A stretch of 64,000 bases of DNA from Quercus robur. Taxonomy: Eukaryota; Streptophyta; Magnoliopsida; Fagales; Fagaceae. This document shows positions 49,941 through 62,551 of the stretch, piece after piece (the stretch's first letter is position 1; each line of letters begins with the position of its first letter). The position numbers were made by a program, and so were the translations under genes. The stretch spans positions 52,588,354 to 52,652,353 of the forward strand of contig NC_065536.1 in NCBI RefSeq assembly GCF_932294415.1, given 5' to 3'. The notes under the pieces are model-generated. The model had not been told where the DNA came from. It was given only the letters and a program-made list of their open reading frames with translations, and did no database searches.

Positions 49941-52900
49941 TCAGTTACAAACAGAAACATCAGAGGCAATAGCAGCTTCTAAGAAACTGGGGGTTTCCTC
50001 AACCCAAGCCTCAAAGTCAGAAACAAACTTAGTGTGCTACGCTAACAAATACGTAGGCTTGTTGCCTGCCTTTCTAATGTGAGAGAAACAGAAACTACGA
50101 AAAAACTGAAGATAGAAAAGGATGCCCTCAAGGACATTTGCCACAGCAAGTGGGACTAATGAGCTACATTTCAAGAAATTTCTGACTTGTAAAGAATCAC
50201 CCTCAAACACAATATCATGAATCCTCATATCTCTAGCAAAGAGCATCGCAACTTCCATCACCTTTGCTTCAGCCTCAAGAGGTCCCAAAGGAGCATAGAT
50301 CCTCCGGCTCAAAGCTCTAATAACACTACCCTTATCATCCCAAAGAACCACACCTATACCAGCAGAGGAATGATCCTTGAAAACAACCCCATCCACATTT
50401 GCTTTGAAGAAGCCTGATACAGGGGGAGTCCATTGAGGAGGAAGAGGAATTTTCGATGGGGTGGGGCAGTCTAGGAGAGCTTGGTAAGCTATAACAAATT
50501 GACTGGCTTCAAAGATCAGATTTTCTACAGTTTTTGGGGTCTCACCATGTCTAACTCCATTCTTATTCCTCCACAAATTCCACGCAATAGCCATGAAGTG
50601 AGTAAGGTTAACATCTGCTAGTCCCGATTCATCACACAGTTTCCATAAATAGTCCATAAACAAAGAGTCCCTATCCACCACCAATCCACATGCTTCCCAA
50701 ACTGCTGAAGAAAAATCACAGTGAAGTAATACATGGCTAGTTGTCTCGCTGCACCTGTCACATTGCTCACAGGTATCAGAATTAATCACATGTCGTCGAC
50801 ACAAATTGGATTTTGTAGGGAGGATATTCTGACAAGCTCTCCAAACAAAATTTTTTATTTTATTTGGCACCTCAGCACCCCAAATGGTCTTCCAAAGCCG
50901 CTTCTGTCCATTAGCTCCTGAAGTTCCTTCATGATCAGCCCTTGACATAGCCTGAGCTAACCAGTAGGCACTTTTCATTGTAAATTGTCCATTAGGTGTA
51001 CCAGCCCAAACCATTTTGTCCTTAGGCATACGAATACTCAGTGGGATGCTTAGGATGGTTTCTACCTCAAAATTTATGAACAGTTCTCTGACCAAATCAG
51101 CTGTCCAAGTGCCACGATTTGCATCAATGAGGATATCAGTGATTTGATCTAATAGCAGCAAGATCCTGGGAGAAATTACTCAAAAGGTGGATGGAGTAAG
51201 AATCCACTTATCCTTCCAAATTCGAATACTTTTGCCATCACTAACTTGCCAACGCATCCCTTGATTAATAATGGGCTATCTGCTAAAATACTACGCCAGA
51301 CATATGAAGGATTTCTACCTTTCTGAGCATTCACAAAATCAGTCTCCGGGAAGTATTTGCTTTTAAAAACCTTATAAAATAGAGAATTTGGCCCTTGTTG
51401 CAACCATCAACCTTGCTTTGCTAAAAGGGCAAGGTTAAATGATCCCAAATCTCTAAAACCCATACCACCACTAGCCTTTGGCGTACATAATTTTTCCCAA
51501 CTCATCCAAGCCATTTTACGTTATTCATTTTTATGTCCCCACCAAAATTTCCCCACCATACTATTTAATTCATCACAAAGGGACTTTGGAAGAAGAAAAC
51601 AACTCATAGTGTGAGTTGGGAATGCTTAAACAACAGCTTTGATCAAAACCTCCTTTCCCGCCATGGACAAGAACTTTTCTTTCCAACCTGACAGCTTCCT
51701 AGCCACTCTTTCCTTAAGTTGTTGAAATGTGTTTCACTTATTTCTTCCCACCAAGGATGGCAAACCCAAGTATTTCTCATGTTGGTGGATGATATCAACC
51801 CCAAAGCTATGCTTTACATATTCTTGGATCTCTTCAAGTGTGTTCAAACTAAAAAATAATGAGGTTTTTTGCATGTTCACCTGCTGCCCTGTTGCTTTTT
51901 CATACATCATTAGCAGTCTTTGGATTTCTTCACAGTCAGCAATAGTAACATTACAAAAGAGTAAGCTATCATCAGCAAAGAAGAGATGAGTGATGTGTGG
52001 ACTCCGCTTGCAAACCTGTAGACCCCGAAGAATGCCCATACTTGTTGCTTTATGTATTAGAGCTAAAAGACTTTCTGCACACAAAAAAAACAAATAGGGA
52101 GAGAAAGGATCCCCTTGACGTAAGCCCCTAGACAGGGTAATACTCCCATGAGGAACACCATTAATGCGAATAGAGTATTTGACAGAGGTAACACAATTCA
52201 TAACCATAGTAATCCATTTAGGATGAAAGCCCATCTTTCTCATAATTTGTTCTAAACAACTCCATTCAACCCTATCAAAAGCCTTTCTCATGTCAAGTTT
52301 TAAAGCCATGGACCCTGTTTTCCCACTCTTCTTCTGGCTGATAGTATTCATGATCTCAAAAGCAACAAGCACATTGTTAGTAATCAACCCTTCAGATAGG
52401 AAAGCGCTTTGATTTTCAGTGATAAGAGAAGGTAAAAGAGTCTTAAGCCTATTAGCAAGAACCTTGGAGGCTAGTTTATAAACAACATTAGATAGACTAA
52501 TGGGTCTATATTTTGAGACCTTCGTGGGGCTCTTTACCTTAGGAATAAGAACAAGATGGGTTTCATGGAAATTTAGAGGGGCAGTACCATTATTTAAAAA
52601 ATCCAGCACACAAGAAAGTACGATATCTCCTACAACAAGCTAAAAATGCTGATAAAAAAGAAGGGGCATACCATCTGGTCCCGGGGACTTTTGCGGATAC
52701 ATTTGGTCAAGAGCTTTTTTAACCTCAGCAGCTGTAAAAACTTTGGTGAGCATTTGATTCATCTGAGGGGTCACACCAATATGAATTGCATCAAGGAACT
52801 CTGAACTGATAATGGGTTGGAACGTGGTGAAAAGTTTCTAATAATACCTTGTGATGATTTCTGCAATCTTATCCTCATTCTCATGCCAAGTATCATTCTC

Positions 52901-53805
52901 ATCCATGACACCCAAAATAGTGTTACGCTGTTTTCTAGTTGTGGCCTTCTCATGGAAAAATCTTGTATTTTTGTCTCCCTCTTTCAACCAAGGGTTACAA
53001 GACCTTTGTTTCCACATTCTCTCCTCCATATCCAACAAACGATTGACCTCTGCCCTCTATTGACATACCTCCAAAGTGTTCGACATCCCAACTGATCTTA
53101 CCTCAAGAGTCTGAAGCAATTCTTGCGCCTTAGCTAGTTTTTTCCCCACATGGCCAAACTCCTGCCTATTCCATTTTGTCAGAGTTTCTCTACATCTGTC
53201 CATACAAGAGGAAAAAGTGTTTCCTCTGCCTGTAAGTTCTCCTTCAGCCCAAGACTCCTTCACAATATCACCACATTTTCCATCCTTGAGCCACATGGCT
53301 TCGAAACAAAAAAGCTTTGTAGTTTTTCTCTGTCTCACCCTCGGATTCATCCTCAACATCAAGCAACAATGATCTAAAGTCGAGGAAGCCAAATGATAAA
53401 GTCTAGCACCAGGGAACCGACTCAGCCACTCCGTTGTTGCAAAACCACGGTTAATTCTTTCCCGTATCCATCCCAAATCCTATCGATACATACTCCAAGT
53501 AAACCAAGAGCCCACAAAACCAATGTCATTTAAACCGCAAGAATTGACATAGTTCCGAAAATTGTCAATTTGCCTAAATGGCCTGTCCATCCCACCTTGC
53601 TTCACTGTAACACTAAGGACCTCGTTAAAATCTCCCACACACAACCAAGGGAGATTACTTGTTGCAGCAAGCTGAGATAGGCAAGCTGAGGGAGTTTGGT
53701 TTCCATAAGAAAAACCAACCTCGCTTCAGCTTGCACTATCTTCTTTTGTGCGTTAAATGTACGGGGGTTCCCAAGCCCCTGACAGTTCCAGCTTAATGTA
53801 TTCAT
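49941..53805 (-). pseudogene. LINE ORF2: endonuclease, reverse transcriptase, RNase H (broken)
   Basis: Starts with the ATG at 53805 (MNTLSWNCQGLGNPRTF, the first motif of the apurinic-type endonuclease). The endonuclease part continues to about 53060 in broken frames. The reverse transcriptase core is intact at 52609-51734: YRPISLSNVVYKLASKVLANR, FDRVEW, GLRQGDPFSPYLF and the catalytic FADD. A zinc-binding region follows (CRACQNILPTKSNLCRRH-like, about 50900-50760). RNase H is at about 50440-50080 with ANVDGVVF and FEGDSLQV. The original stop appears to be the TGA at 49941-49943; a premature TAG lies at 50037. Several stops and shifts between segments show loss of function. Confidence 0.88.
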
Positions 53806-55316
53806 TGTTTCCAGCGAGGTTGCTTAGCAACCTCCGTCGATCCAAACTGTTCCTCAAATACCTTCCCCAAGGACACTACATCCTCCAATTTTGACTTCTT
53901 TGCAAGCACCATAACTTCCTCCCTTGTATCCTCAAGTGCCTCCATTTTCCGTTTTGAATCTTCATTTTGATCTCCCATAACCACTTCCTCAGAGACTAGT
54001 GATTTTTTTAGATGTTTCCAAGTCCCCTTAAAGTCCTTTTTAACACCTTCACCTTTGGCAGATTTACAATTCTTTTTCTTAGTCCCTCAGACGTTCCTTT
54101 TTCCTGAGTTTAGAGTTTTACTTATCACATCCCCATGGCCCAAAACAAAAGTAGGAGTGGCCTTATCCGCCTCAGACAAAGACCCATATTGAGCTGGCCC
54201 ACTTGATAGGGTGACCACAAGCCCATTTGACTTTGAAACAACAACATTGGAATGTATAGCTAAGGAATCCGAAAACTCCTCCACAGATTGAGGTTCCTTC
54301 AATACTGTTCCTTCTAATGCTGTATCAATCTCCCTTATCTAAGCCTCAAAATCTACGGGAATTGAAGTTTTTTGAATTGAAAGGAACTCCAGATTTTGTG
54401 GGATATACCTACCATTTGACGCATTATTTCTGAAAATATCGGGATCGTGATTTCTTAGTGTCTCAACCATATCCACCGTATTCTACCCCTGCACTATCGC
54501 AATCCGCCATATGCTTACTTCAGTAGCTGTCTCTCGATTATCTTACGACATATCATGACCTCGAACCCTAACCACCTGCAATTTCTGTAGGCAATCAAGA
54601 TTAGCCCAAAGCCATGGACCATATTGCTGCTCTTCTCTACTCCAAGAACCATTACTTTGAATCCACAAGCGACAATCCTTCTCGTCGTGGTCAAGTTTAC
54701 CACACCAATAACAATAAATTAGGAGACACTCATACTAGAAGGATACCCATTGTCTATCTTATCCACCCAATCGGACCATTCTACCCCGACATAATGGTTT
54801 GGTAATGCCCATGTGAACCCTTACACGAATGCAAGTACCCCATGCTTGGCCACCCTCAGGGGCGTCAACAAAAATAACCTCACCCAAAGTGCTGCCAATG
54901 CGCTCCCCATTGTCCTTTGTCATATGGCTATTGGGAAGGTTAGAAATCTGTACCCAGAAGTAAGCCTTATCACACTTTACCGAATTGATGCATTCATTCT
55001 CTCCCAGCTTATGAAGGGCCAGAAAATATTTGTCAAAGGACCATGGGCTGTGAAGAAGGACTATATTCATGTCTACCTCATCAGTGAAAACAATAAGGGC
55101 TCGATTATTCCCCAAATCTCAAAACTCGAAGTCTTCATCAGCCTTCCACACACCTCAGAAGGTTCGTGCCATTGCCTCAAGATTGATCTTTCATTTTGTA
55201 AAGAATTTCGCTACAACTGCAAAGCAGCCGTCAATTACATCATTCGTAAAAGCATGCTCTTCCCCCTCTATATCCGTCAGAGTGAGTTTTTCCCATTGCT
55301 TTGTAACCTCGTCCAT
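53802..55316 (-). pseudogene. LINE ORF1: DUF4283-like RNA-binding protein with CCHC knuckle (broken)
   Basis: Starts with the ATG at 55316 (MDEVTKQWEKLTLTDIEGEE). The N-terminal DUF4283-like domain runs on to about 54770 with NNRALIVFTDEVDMN and SPWSFDKYFLALHKL. A CCHC knuckle, CYWCGKLDHDEKDC, lies near 54670-54720. A low-complexity C-terminal part ends KQPRWKQ at the stop 53802-53804. Three in-frame TGA codons between about 55085 and 55200 fall where the family would have Arg or another residue, so the frame is dead. The product would coat LINE RNA. Confidence 0.8.
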
Positions 55317-55425
55317 GGAACTAGAGTGTAAGAAGGAGAGTAGAAGAAGTAAAGAGCGAAAAAGAGAAAAGAACAGAGTTTCACCAGAGCAAACTGGTGT
55401 TCTAAAATAATTATTCCTAATATTT

Positions 55426-58400
55426 TTTTTCTTTCTTAATTTAGAATGTTTCATAAATTATTTGCCAATCATAAACATCTTTTGAAATTTTCCTAATGCA
55501 AGCCTTTTGAAAATTAAAGTTACCTTTTGAGTCTTGTCTTCCTCAATTAAATCTTGATTCCAAATTTGAATCCTATTTAAAATTTGGCCATTCATTATGT
55601 GTCACAAAAATTAAATTAATCAAATAATAGTAAATTGAAGAAGGAAACCGTGTTGTGATTTAGCTTTGCATAATCTATACCTTGTGACCTCCAAAATAGT
55701 CCCATAATTTCTTAGAAAAACACATTTGCATTCTTAAAAGTATACGAATTGAAACATACATATCCATTGAACTAGTACTTTGCAAATTTGTCTTATTTTT
55801 GGATATTATCATTCTGACTATTCAAATGTAGAATCAAGTGGAAGAATCTTCAACCGACCTGACCACCACATTTAAAATTATGAGAGAGAAACCAGACCCA
55901 ATACCCAATAAACTAACCCGACCCGAGACCCGAATTTTTGGGTTGGGTCGGGCTCTTCTCTAGCAGACCCAATTTTTATTGGGTTAGGTTATAGGTGGCC
56001 TAAAACTGACCCGACTAGAACAGATCTCAGTCCTAAATTAACCCAAAGTTGAGGGGGTATGTAAAGGTTAACTGCAAACCACGCAATCCCAATTAAGTCA
56101 ATTTTACGATATTTTTAACCAACTTATATTCCACTTGGTTACAAGCTCATGTTATAGTAAGCCTGGTTGATATAATTGGGTTTGGCTTAATTCCAATATT
56201 TTTTTTTAAAGGAACCTCCTTTTGTTTTAATGAGAAACTGTCACATCACCCACTAACTAAATAAAATGTAGAGATTAAAACTTATTATCACTTACCATTG
56301 TATATTAAAATAAAAGGACATACCAAGTTAAAAAAGTATTAGAGGTAAGCCAAATCCAGTATAATTTTATTGTTGAACTCATAAAATCATATTTATTCAT
56401 TTTTTAAATAGATAGATTAGATTTTAGTTGAAGTCAACAAGTCATTGGTAGGCCCCAAATTTCGTTTTGTCTTGGATGTGAGCTCAGTTTTCTATCTGAT
56501 TTATCAAATTGAGATACATAATTTTTGCTTAGTCCACCATGTGGCCTTACCATGGTGAGGAAAAACCTTACAATGGTTTCAAATTGTTATATAAAGCACA
56601 ATTTGGACTCATCCATGTGCTGTCAGACAACAAACTGGTAGGATTAGAGATCTAGATATTAATTTCTATTTAAATTGTGATACATTCAAGATTTACCCTG
56701 TAGGATTAGAGATTTACATGTTAAAAAAAATTGTATAAATTGTAATACATAGGCAAGATATGACTAAAATATACAAAGTTTGTTTGTTTTTTGTTTTTTA
56801 TTTTTATTTATTTAATTTTTTTATTTTTTTATTTTTTTTCATTTGGGGGTATCTTGCTTATAGAACTTTCAACATTCTGAAAATTTTTAAGATCTTTTGA
56901 ATTCTAAAATAGACTAAATTTGAGAATATTTATGCTAGATTCAAATTTTAAATAGTTAGTTTATTGGACTGTTTGTGTTCATCATCATGAACATGAACAT
57001 GAAGTGTTTTTATTTTTAAATTGTTGAAGCAAATATTATGTGACAACTTAGTTCATTCTTATTTTTTTATGTTTCGCTTGAGTTGCCTTGAAATACATGT
57101 CTCTACACTCTACGGAAAACAAATGCATACATTTTTAAAACAGTCTATTAATTAAAATTACATGTTTTTTTTATATTTTAATTTGATTAATTACTACAGC
57201 TCACTAACAAGGCAGGCATTAGGGGAAAAAAATTGGATTATTTTAATTTTTACATGCTCTATAATTTGTTGTATAATTTGTTAATGAATGTGATGGGAAC
57301 TTAATGAATGTATATTTATTATTTTTTAAAAATCTTTTAGAAAGAAAAAGGATCCCTAAAACATTTAAAACTTGCAACTGTCACTCGATCAAAAAGACAA
57401 TCTTGTTCTTCTTTTTTTCTTTTCTTTTTTTTTGAGTTTTTATTATCTTTTTGAATCAATGATGAATTTAACTTTGCCATTAATAGGCAAAATTGAAGTT
57501 GACTTAGAAACAGCTTGATGAAATTTTTGAAGATGTATCATCAGTCAGTGAAGGTAGAACTTATGACATAAATTAACAATGCTCTAAAAGTCAAAGTAAG
57601 TTTGTGACATCAACTTTTGGATTTTGTGACAATTTTTCAGTCAATGAAGGTAGAACTTATATTTTATTTTACAGTTAGAGAGGTCCATGGATTTTCTTAT
57701 ATATTATAAAATTAAAATTAATTTTATAATGTACTAGAAATAGTTATGATAGATTCTAAAAAAAAAAACTATGATAATTATAAAACTTTTATTCTAGGAC
57801 AAACGACTATACCATTTGAACCAATTAGAACCCACTTAATACCTTCAATTCAAAAGATAGTTGTGTGCTAGATTATGTGAATCACATGCTCTAATTTTTT
57901 TTATGAGTAAATTAATAATTAAAAAAATGCATTTCTATAATAACAAAAAATCTAGTGGTATAACTTTTTTTTCACAACTTTTTATTTTTTTTACAATGGT
58001 GAAGTCATTTACAATGATTGATGTATAATAATGGCAATATCCATGGTAAACACATGTATTTGTCTAATTATAATTTTAACTAACCAACTTAAAATTGTGA
58101 AATTTTTTGTCTCTACCCAATTCTCACATATGGTTCACATCCATTGTATCTCCTAGCACAAAAACCCCTACTTAAGAGAAGCCAATTGTAACTACTATCT
58201 TTATACGAGGAAGTTTCAAATTTTACGTGTTTCTTATCCCAGCAATGACACAAACACTCGCTTGCTCTGTCATTTTGGCTGATACACAAATGTAGCTAGC
58301 TAATCTATTTCAAATTGGGGTGAGGAAGCAAAACCAATACCTATTAATAGCTTCTTTTGTGTCCTACACTCCTAAGCATCCACTTTAAAACCACCTAAAC

Positions 58401-58430
58401 AAACTCATATACAATACTAACCACTCCACC
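55426..58430. other. Intergenic, AT-rich, no gene seen
   Basis: No gene is recognised. It includes the GGGTCGGG-rich block near 55910-56015, a 62-bp tandem duplication (TAGGATTAGAGAT at 56639 and 56701), T-rich runs near 56790-56840, and a repeated GTCA.TGAAGGTAGAACTTAT phrase near 57545 and 57641. Confidence 0.55.
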
Positions 58431-58438
58431 TATATATA
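58431..58438 (+). promoter_or_regulatory. TATA box of pectate lyase 2
   Basis: TATATATA followed by TCCCTCTCCACTCC, 102 bases before the ATG at 58533. This is a normal plant spacing for a short 5' leader. Confidence 0.6.
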
Positions 58439-58532
58439 TCCCTCTCCACTCCAAGTATTTGCAGATCAGAACAACTTGCCTTTTTTTTTTCTATTTGAGT
58501 TTGCATTTTTGAGTTGGTACATTCACGTGAAT

Positions 58533-60186
58533 ATGGCTTTGAAAGGTGTTAATATTTCCATTCTTTGGCACTTTGCTTTGGCTCTTGTCATTGTCATGCT
58601 CTGCACTCCTAATGTTAGTCTTGCTAAGAAAACAAAAATCATTGGCTTGAAAATGAATGCGATTGATCATTGTTGGAGATGGAACCCTGATTGGCGAAGG
58701 AATAGACAACAACTTGCCACATGTTCAGTGGGTTATGCTGGGAAGATGGCCAACAACATTGGAAGGGGCCTCACACAATATGTAGTCACTGATCCTAGTG
58801 ACAACCCAATAAATCCTAAACCAGGGACCTTAAGATATGGAACAACCATGATCAAAGGGAAAAAATGGATCACATTCCTTAGAAGCATGCGCATTAGACT
58901 TCAAAAACCACTTCTCATTAGTAGTTTCACAACCATTGATGGCCGAGGTGCTAATGTTCACATTGCTGGTAATGCATGTTTGATGATCTATAAGGTATGT
59001 AATTTTCACTTCATTTTTTTTTTTTTTTTTGTAAAAATTTTCACAATTGCTTAGGTAACATGTTATGATTATTGATTAGCACACTATAAAAATTGAATCA
59101 TAAATAATTTCACAGAAAAGTGATGTTGTCCTAGTGACTAGTCACACAATATGACAACTTAATAAGCTGTGAAATAAATTGTCATAGTTTTCCCCCTAAA
59201 ATTGTTAATTACATTTAGCATTTTTAAGCTAGCCAAGTACTAAAATGTACCTTTTATATCAACAGCAAAGCAACATAATCATTCATGGTCTTCGTGTCCA
59301 CCATTGCCGATCTCAACCACCTAGCACAGTAATGGGTCCAGACTCAAAGATAATTTCACTAGGTCAAGTTGATGGAGATGCAATTAGATTGGTTACTGCA
59401 TCGAAGGTCTGGCTTGACCATAATACACTTTATGAGAGTGAGGATGGTTTACTTGATGTCACTCGAGGTTCTACAGATATCACCATCTCTAACAACTGGT
59501 TCAAAAATCAGGACAAGGTCATACTCCTTGGACACGATGATGGGTTCTTACGTGACAAGAACATGAAGGTCACGGTCATGTACAACCATTTTGGACCTAA
59601 TTGCAATCAAAGGATGCCAAGGTACGTAATTGATCCTCCACATTCAAAGAATTCTAGACATAAACTAGTCAATCATATATTTATGAAGCCACAACCATAT
59701 AATATATTAAATCAGCTATCATATGCACACAAATAAACTTTGCAGAATACGATTTGGATATGCACATGTGGTGAACAACCTTTACCAGGGATGGATGCAA
59801 TATGCCATAGGGGGAAGCATGAATCCTAGTGTCAAGAGTCAAGCCAACTTGTTCATTGCACCAAAATTAGGGAACAAAGAGGTAAAATTTCATTGCTTCC
59901 ATTATCATTTAAGTAACAAAAATGCATATACCTATACTAACACAAACACAATGCATAACATTAATATTAACAGGTGACGTGGAGAAATGGTGAAAAAGGG
60001 ACATGGAAATTCTACTCTGTGAATGATGTATTTGAAAATGGAGCTAGATTCATTGAAACGGGTGCTGGTGGGGTAAAGCCAAACTATAACCATGAACAAG
60101 TTTTTCGAGTTGCAGATGCAAGAACAGTGAGGTCATTGACAAAATCAGCAGGTGCCTTACGATGCTCCCCACGATCTAGATGCTAA
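58533..60186 (+). CDS. Pectate lyase 2, secreted, 388 aa
   Basis: Exons are 58533-58994, 59266-59621, 59746-59881 and 59974-60186 (1167 nt, GT-AG). The start is the ATG giving MALKGVNISILWHFALALVI; an open frame from 58476 begins with TTG and is not used. Residues 1 to about 32 are a signal peptide ending near NVSLA. The mature protein lacks the SINASRR block of pectate lyase 1 and begins almost at once with IDHCWRWNPDWRRNRQQLA. The calcium-site region is DGDAIRLVTASKVWLDHNTL (first Asp near residue 190). The catalytic motif is RMPRIRFGYAHVVNN (near 270). The C terminus is LRCSPRSRC. This sequence type matches the plant subgroup that includes tomato LAT59-like pollen lyases, by memory of the family. 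It is apparently intact. Phe replaces the His usual after the second Arg of RxPRxRH. Confidence 0.94.
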
Positions 60187-60555
60187 GGCAAAAAGTTTGA
60201 AGAGAAAAATGGAGCATCAACTTGATGGAGGCTGAATATAGAAAATATAAAATAAGTAAAACTTATAAGAGTACATAGTTTTAGCACTATTGGTCTTGAA
60301 TGCCGTTGTTGACTTAGCATGCCAATGGTTTTCCTTCTTTTGTATTTTTTTGCTCCCATCAATGATCATTTGTTTTTTTTTTTTTTTTTTTTTTTAAAAA
60401 CATGTTGTGCGTTTTTAATACTGTCATATACTAATTATTTGAATATTTGGTGGACATTTTCCTTGTGAGGACTTTTTTTTTTTAATTCATATAATGACAC
60501 CAAAAAAAATATTATATACTTGGAAGTTATCTACCAGGTAAGACCTCCAAAAAAT

Positions 60556-60715
60556 AGTGTCACTTGAGCGGTTAGGTATGCACAATTGCTTTTTTTAACT
60601 AAAGAAAAAAACAATAGTGTTGCTTGAGCTATTGGGTATGCACATTTGTTTTCTTAATAAAGAAAGAAAAAAAAAAGTCCCTTGAGCTGTTGGGTATTCA
60701 AATTCTAAAATATTT
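60556..60715. repeat. Three-copy tandem repeat, 60-bp unit
   Basis: Copies start at 60556, 60616 and 60676 with AGTGTCACTTGAGC, AGTGTTGCTTGAGC and AGTCCCTTGAGC, each followed by GTT.GGTAT.CA. The spacing is exactly 60 bases. Copy 3 is shorter. Confidence 0.8.
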
Positions 60716-61679
60716 GAGTGGAGTTTATGGCATAAGATGTTCCTTTGTATTAGAACCTCAGCTCTTCTCTCCCGCGTATGTTTATTTTTTTTAACATAAA
60801 AAATAAATCTATGACATGGTTAAAATGAGAACCAATTAACATTTGTGGAGCCATTAATTAAAAGAAAAACTTGTCCAAAAATAAGACTACTTGAAACAAA
60901 TTTGATCTAGCAGGACTAAAAAATGTACAGCCTAAAAACAATTATACATAGAACAATGAAAAAAAATCAAATTTCCTTCCTCAAATATATTGAAGAAACC
61001 AATGATGAAAAAAAAAAAAATTGTAGGGACTAAGGAGGAAGATTTTACGAGATCAATGGAAAATAAGACGTTATTATTGCTTTTGTCTTCATTTCAACTC
61101 TGTAGTATGTACTTTCCTTAAAAAATGAAAAGGCATGAGACAACGTTTTTTACTTTTATACATGAATGCCTCTTCTTCAAAGTGTCCAACCTATTTCCTA
61201 CTGTTTAACTTTGAACTTAGTATTCCTAAGTTGTAACTTTTGAACTTCGAACTTTGTTTATATATTTGTAATTTTGTACTTTTATTTTTATTAGTAATTT
61301 CACTAATTTGTGTCAAAATTACTTTTTTCAAATTTTTTAATATATATTATGAATGATAATTATAGGTATATAACATATAGGATCTCAATTCTGATAACCT
61401 TAGTTAATATAATATATAGGAATACTACCAAAATGCTTAAGCTTATGGGTTAGGGTCAATTATATTATATTAACTAGCTTGTAACTCCATGCATATGCAT
61501 GGATATACTTAAAAGATACACATTAAAATGCATAGTATAATACTTACATATATAATTTAAATATTATTGATAGTCATTCTTATATTTTCTTTTTTAACTC
61601 TTTAAAAAGTCTTGTAAGAATGTTATTAGATAGAAAATGTAAATTGTCCATTTTTTAAATATTTTTATGTTCATTAATT

Positions 61680-62106
61680 CTAGACTCTTTGGTTTTTATG
61701 CACAATAACTCACTTGAATGGAGATTTATGATATGGTCCCACATTTGATTCCAAAATTAAGAAATAAAACCCTCTCTAAAAATAAATAATTTAGGATATA
61801 TGACACAAAATTAGACTTTAATTGTAGAATCTAATTGGATTTTCTCTAAACTTTACCTATTAATATATATAGATGACTTATAAATTTGAATTGGTTTTAG
61901 TTATACAACAAAAAAAAAAAAAAAAATGCTCATAGATATAAAATCATTCAAACTCTCTCTTACTCTAATTTTATATGTAGTGTTAGATATATGATTATGT
62001 TTTTTATGATTTATTTATATTGGATTCCTTGTTTTCTACACTAAATTAACTCATTTGGCACAAAAATTAAATTTTTTTGATTAGATGGGACATGTTTATA
62101 TATATA
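61680..62106. repeat. AT-rich direct repeat, left copies
   Basis: The stretch 61874-62094 recurs at 63792-63973 beyond the foldback element (GACTTATAAA.TTGAATTG, ATAAAATCATTCAAA, AACTCATTTGGCACAAAAATTAA). A more diverged version of one part lies near 61680-61725. See the foldback entry. Confidence 0.7.
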
Positions 62107-62516
62107 GGGATAAAACCTTTTTTCGTCCTTACATTTTTACACGATTCTCACTTTGGTGCCTAACTTTTTTTTTCACCACTTTTAGTCCCTATCCTGAAAA
62201 ACGCATCTCGTTTTAGTCTTTGACGTTACATCAAAAACGAAAATTGCACAACTAGCAAACGGAAAAAATTAAAAATATTAAAATAATGCACCCTATGTCC
62301 ATGTGGCTTTCCACGTCAGCCTCTAAATTAAAAAAAAAATAATTTATTAATTTTAACTAAATGAAAAAATTAAAAACAAAAATAAAAACCAAACCTAGCA
62401 AGAACAACAAATTTCAAACCCAGCAAGAACAAGATCAACAAAACACAAACTCAGCAAATTTAAAACCCAAAAATTTAAATTCAAACCCATATTCCGAAAA
62501 TCTGGATTTAATCTCA

Positions 62517-62551
<35 letters not shown>

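Larger units (their letters stand above)
49872..55417 (-). mobile_element. L1-type LINE with RNase H, near full length, dead
   Basis: The order on the minus strand is: a short 5' leader, ORF1 (DUF4283-like and CCHC), ORF2 (endonuclease, reverse transcriptase, RNase H), a short 3' UTR and an A-rich tail (AAAAAAATAAAAATAAA, seen as T-rich DNA at 49875-49892). TAATATTT beside both ends (49864-49871 and 55418-55425) may be the target duplication, but in AT-rich DNA this is weak. At 5.5 kb it is about full length for the plant L1 class. Confidence 0.9.
49160..56028. mobile_element. Candidate hAT-like element enclosing the LINE
   Basis: Blocks rich in GGGTCGGGTC lie in opposite orientation near 49250-49300 and 55910-56015, bracketing the LINE. 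An imperfect 8-bp flank pair (GGTCCTAA at 49152-49159, AGTCCTAA at 56029-56036) would suit a hAT duplication. The terminal inverted repeats are weak. It could instead be two unrelated remnants. Confidence 0.35.
60187..62106. other. Intergenic, no gene seen
   Basis: Begins with the 3' flank of pectate lyase 2 and a T run near 60372-60394. It contains a three-copy 60-bp repeat (60556-60715), an 18-nt palindrome (61486-61503) and AT-rich repeats from about 61680. Confidence 0.55.

Noticed and set aside
54813-55410. Plus-strand open frames of 172 and 113 codons
   Set aside because: They are antisense shadows of LINE ORF1, whose minus-strand reading has clear family features.
58476-58532. N-terminal extension of pectate lyase 2
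   Set aside because: It would begin with TTG; the ATG at 58533 gives a normal signal peptide.
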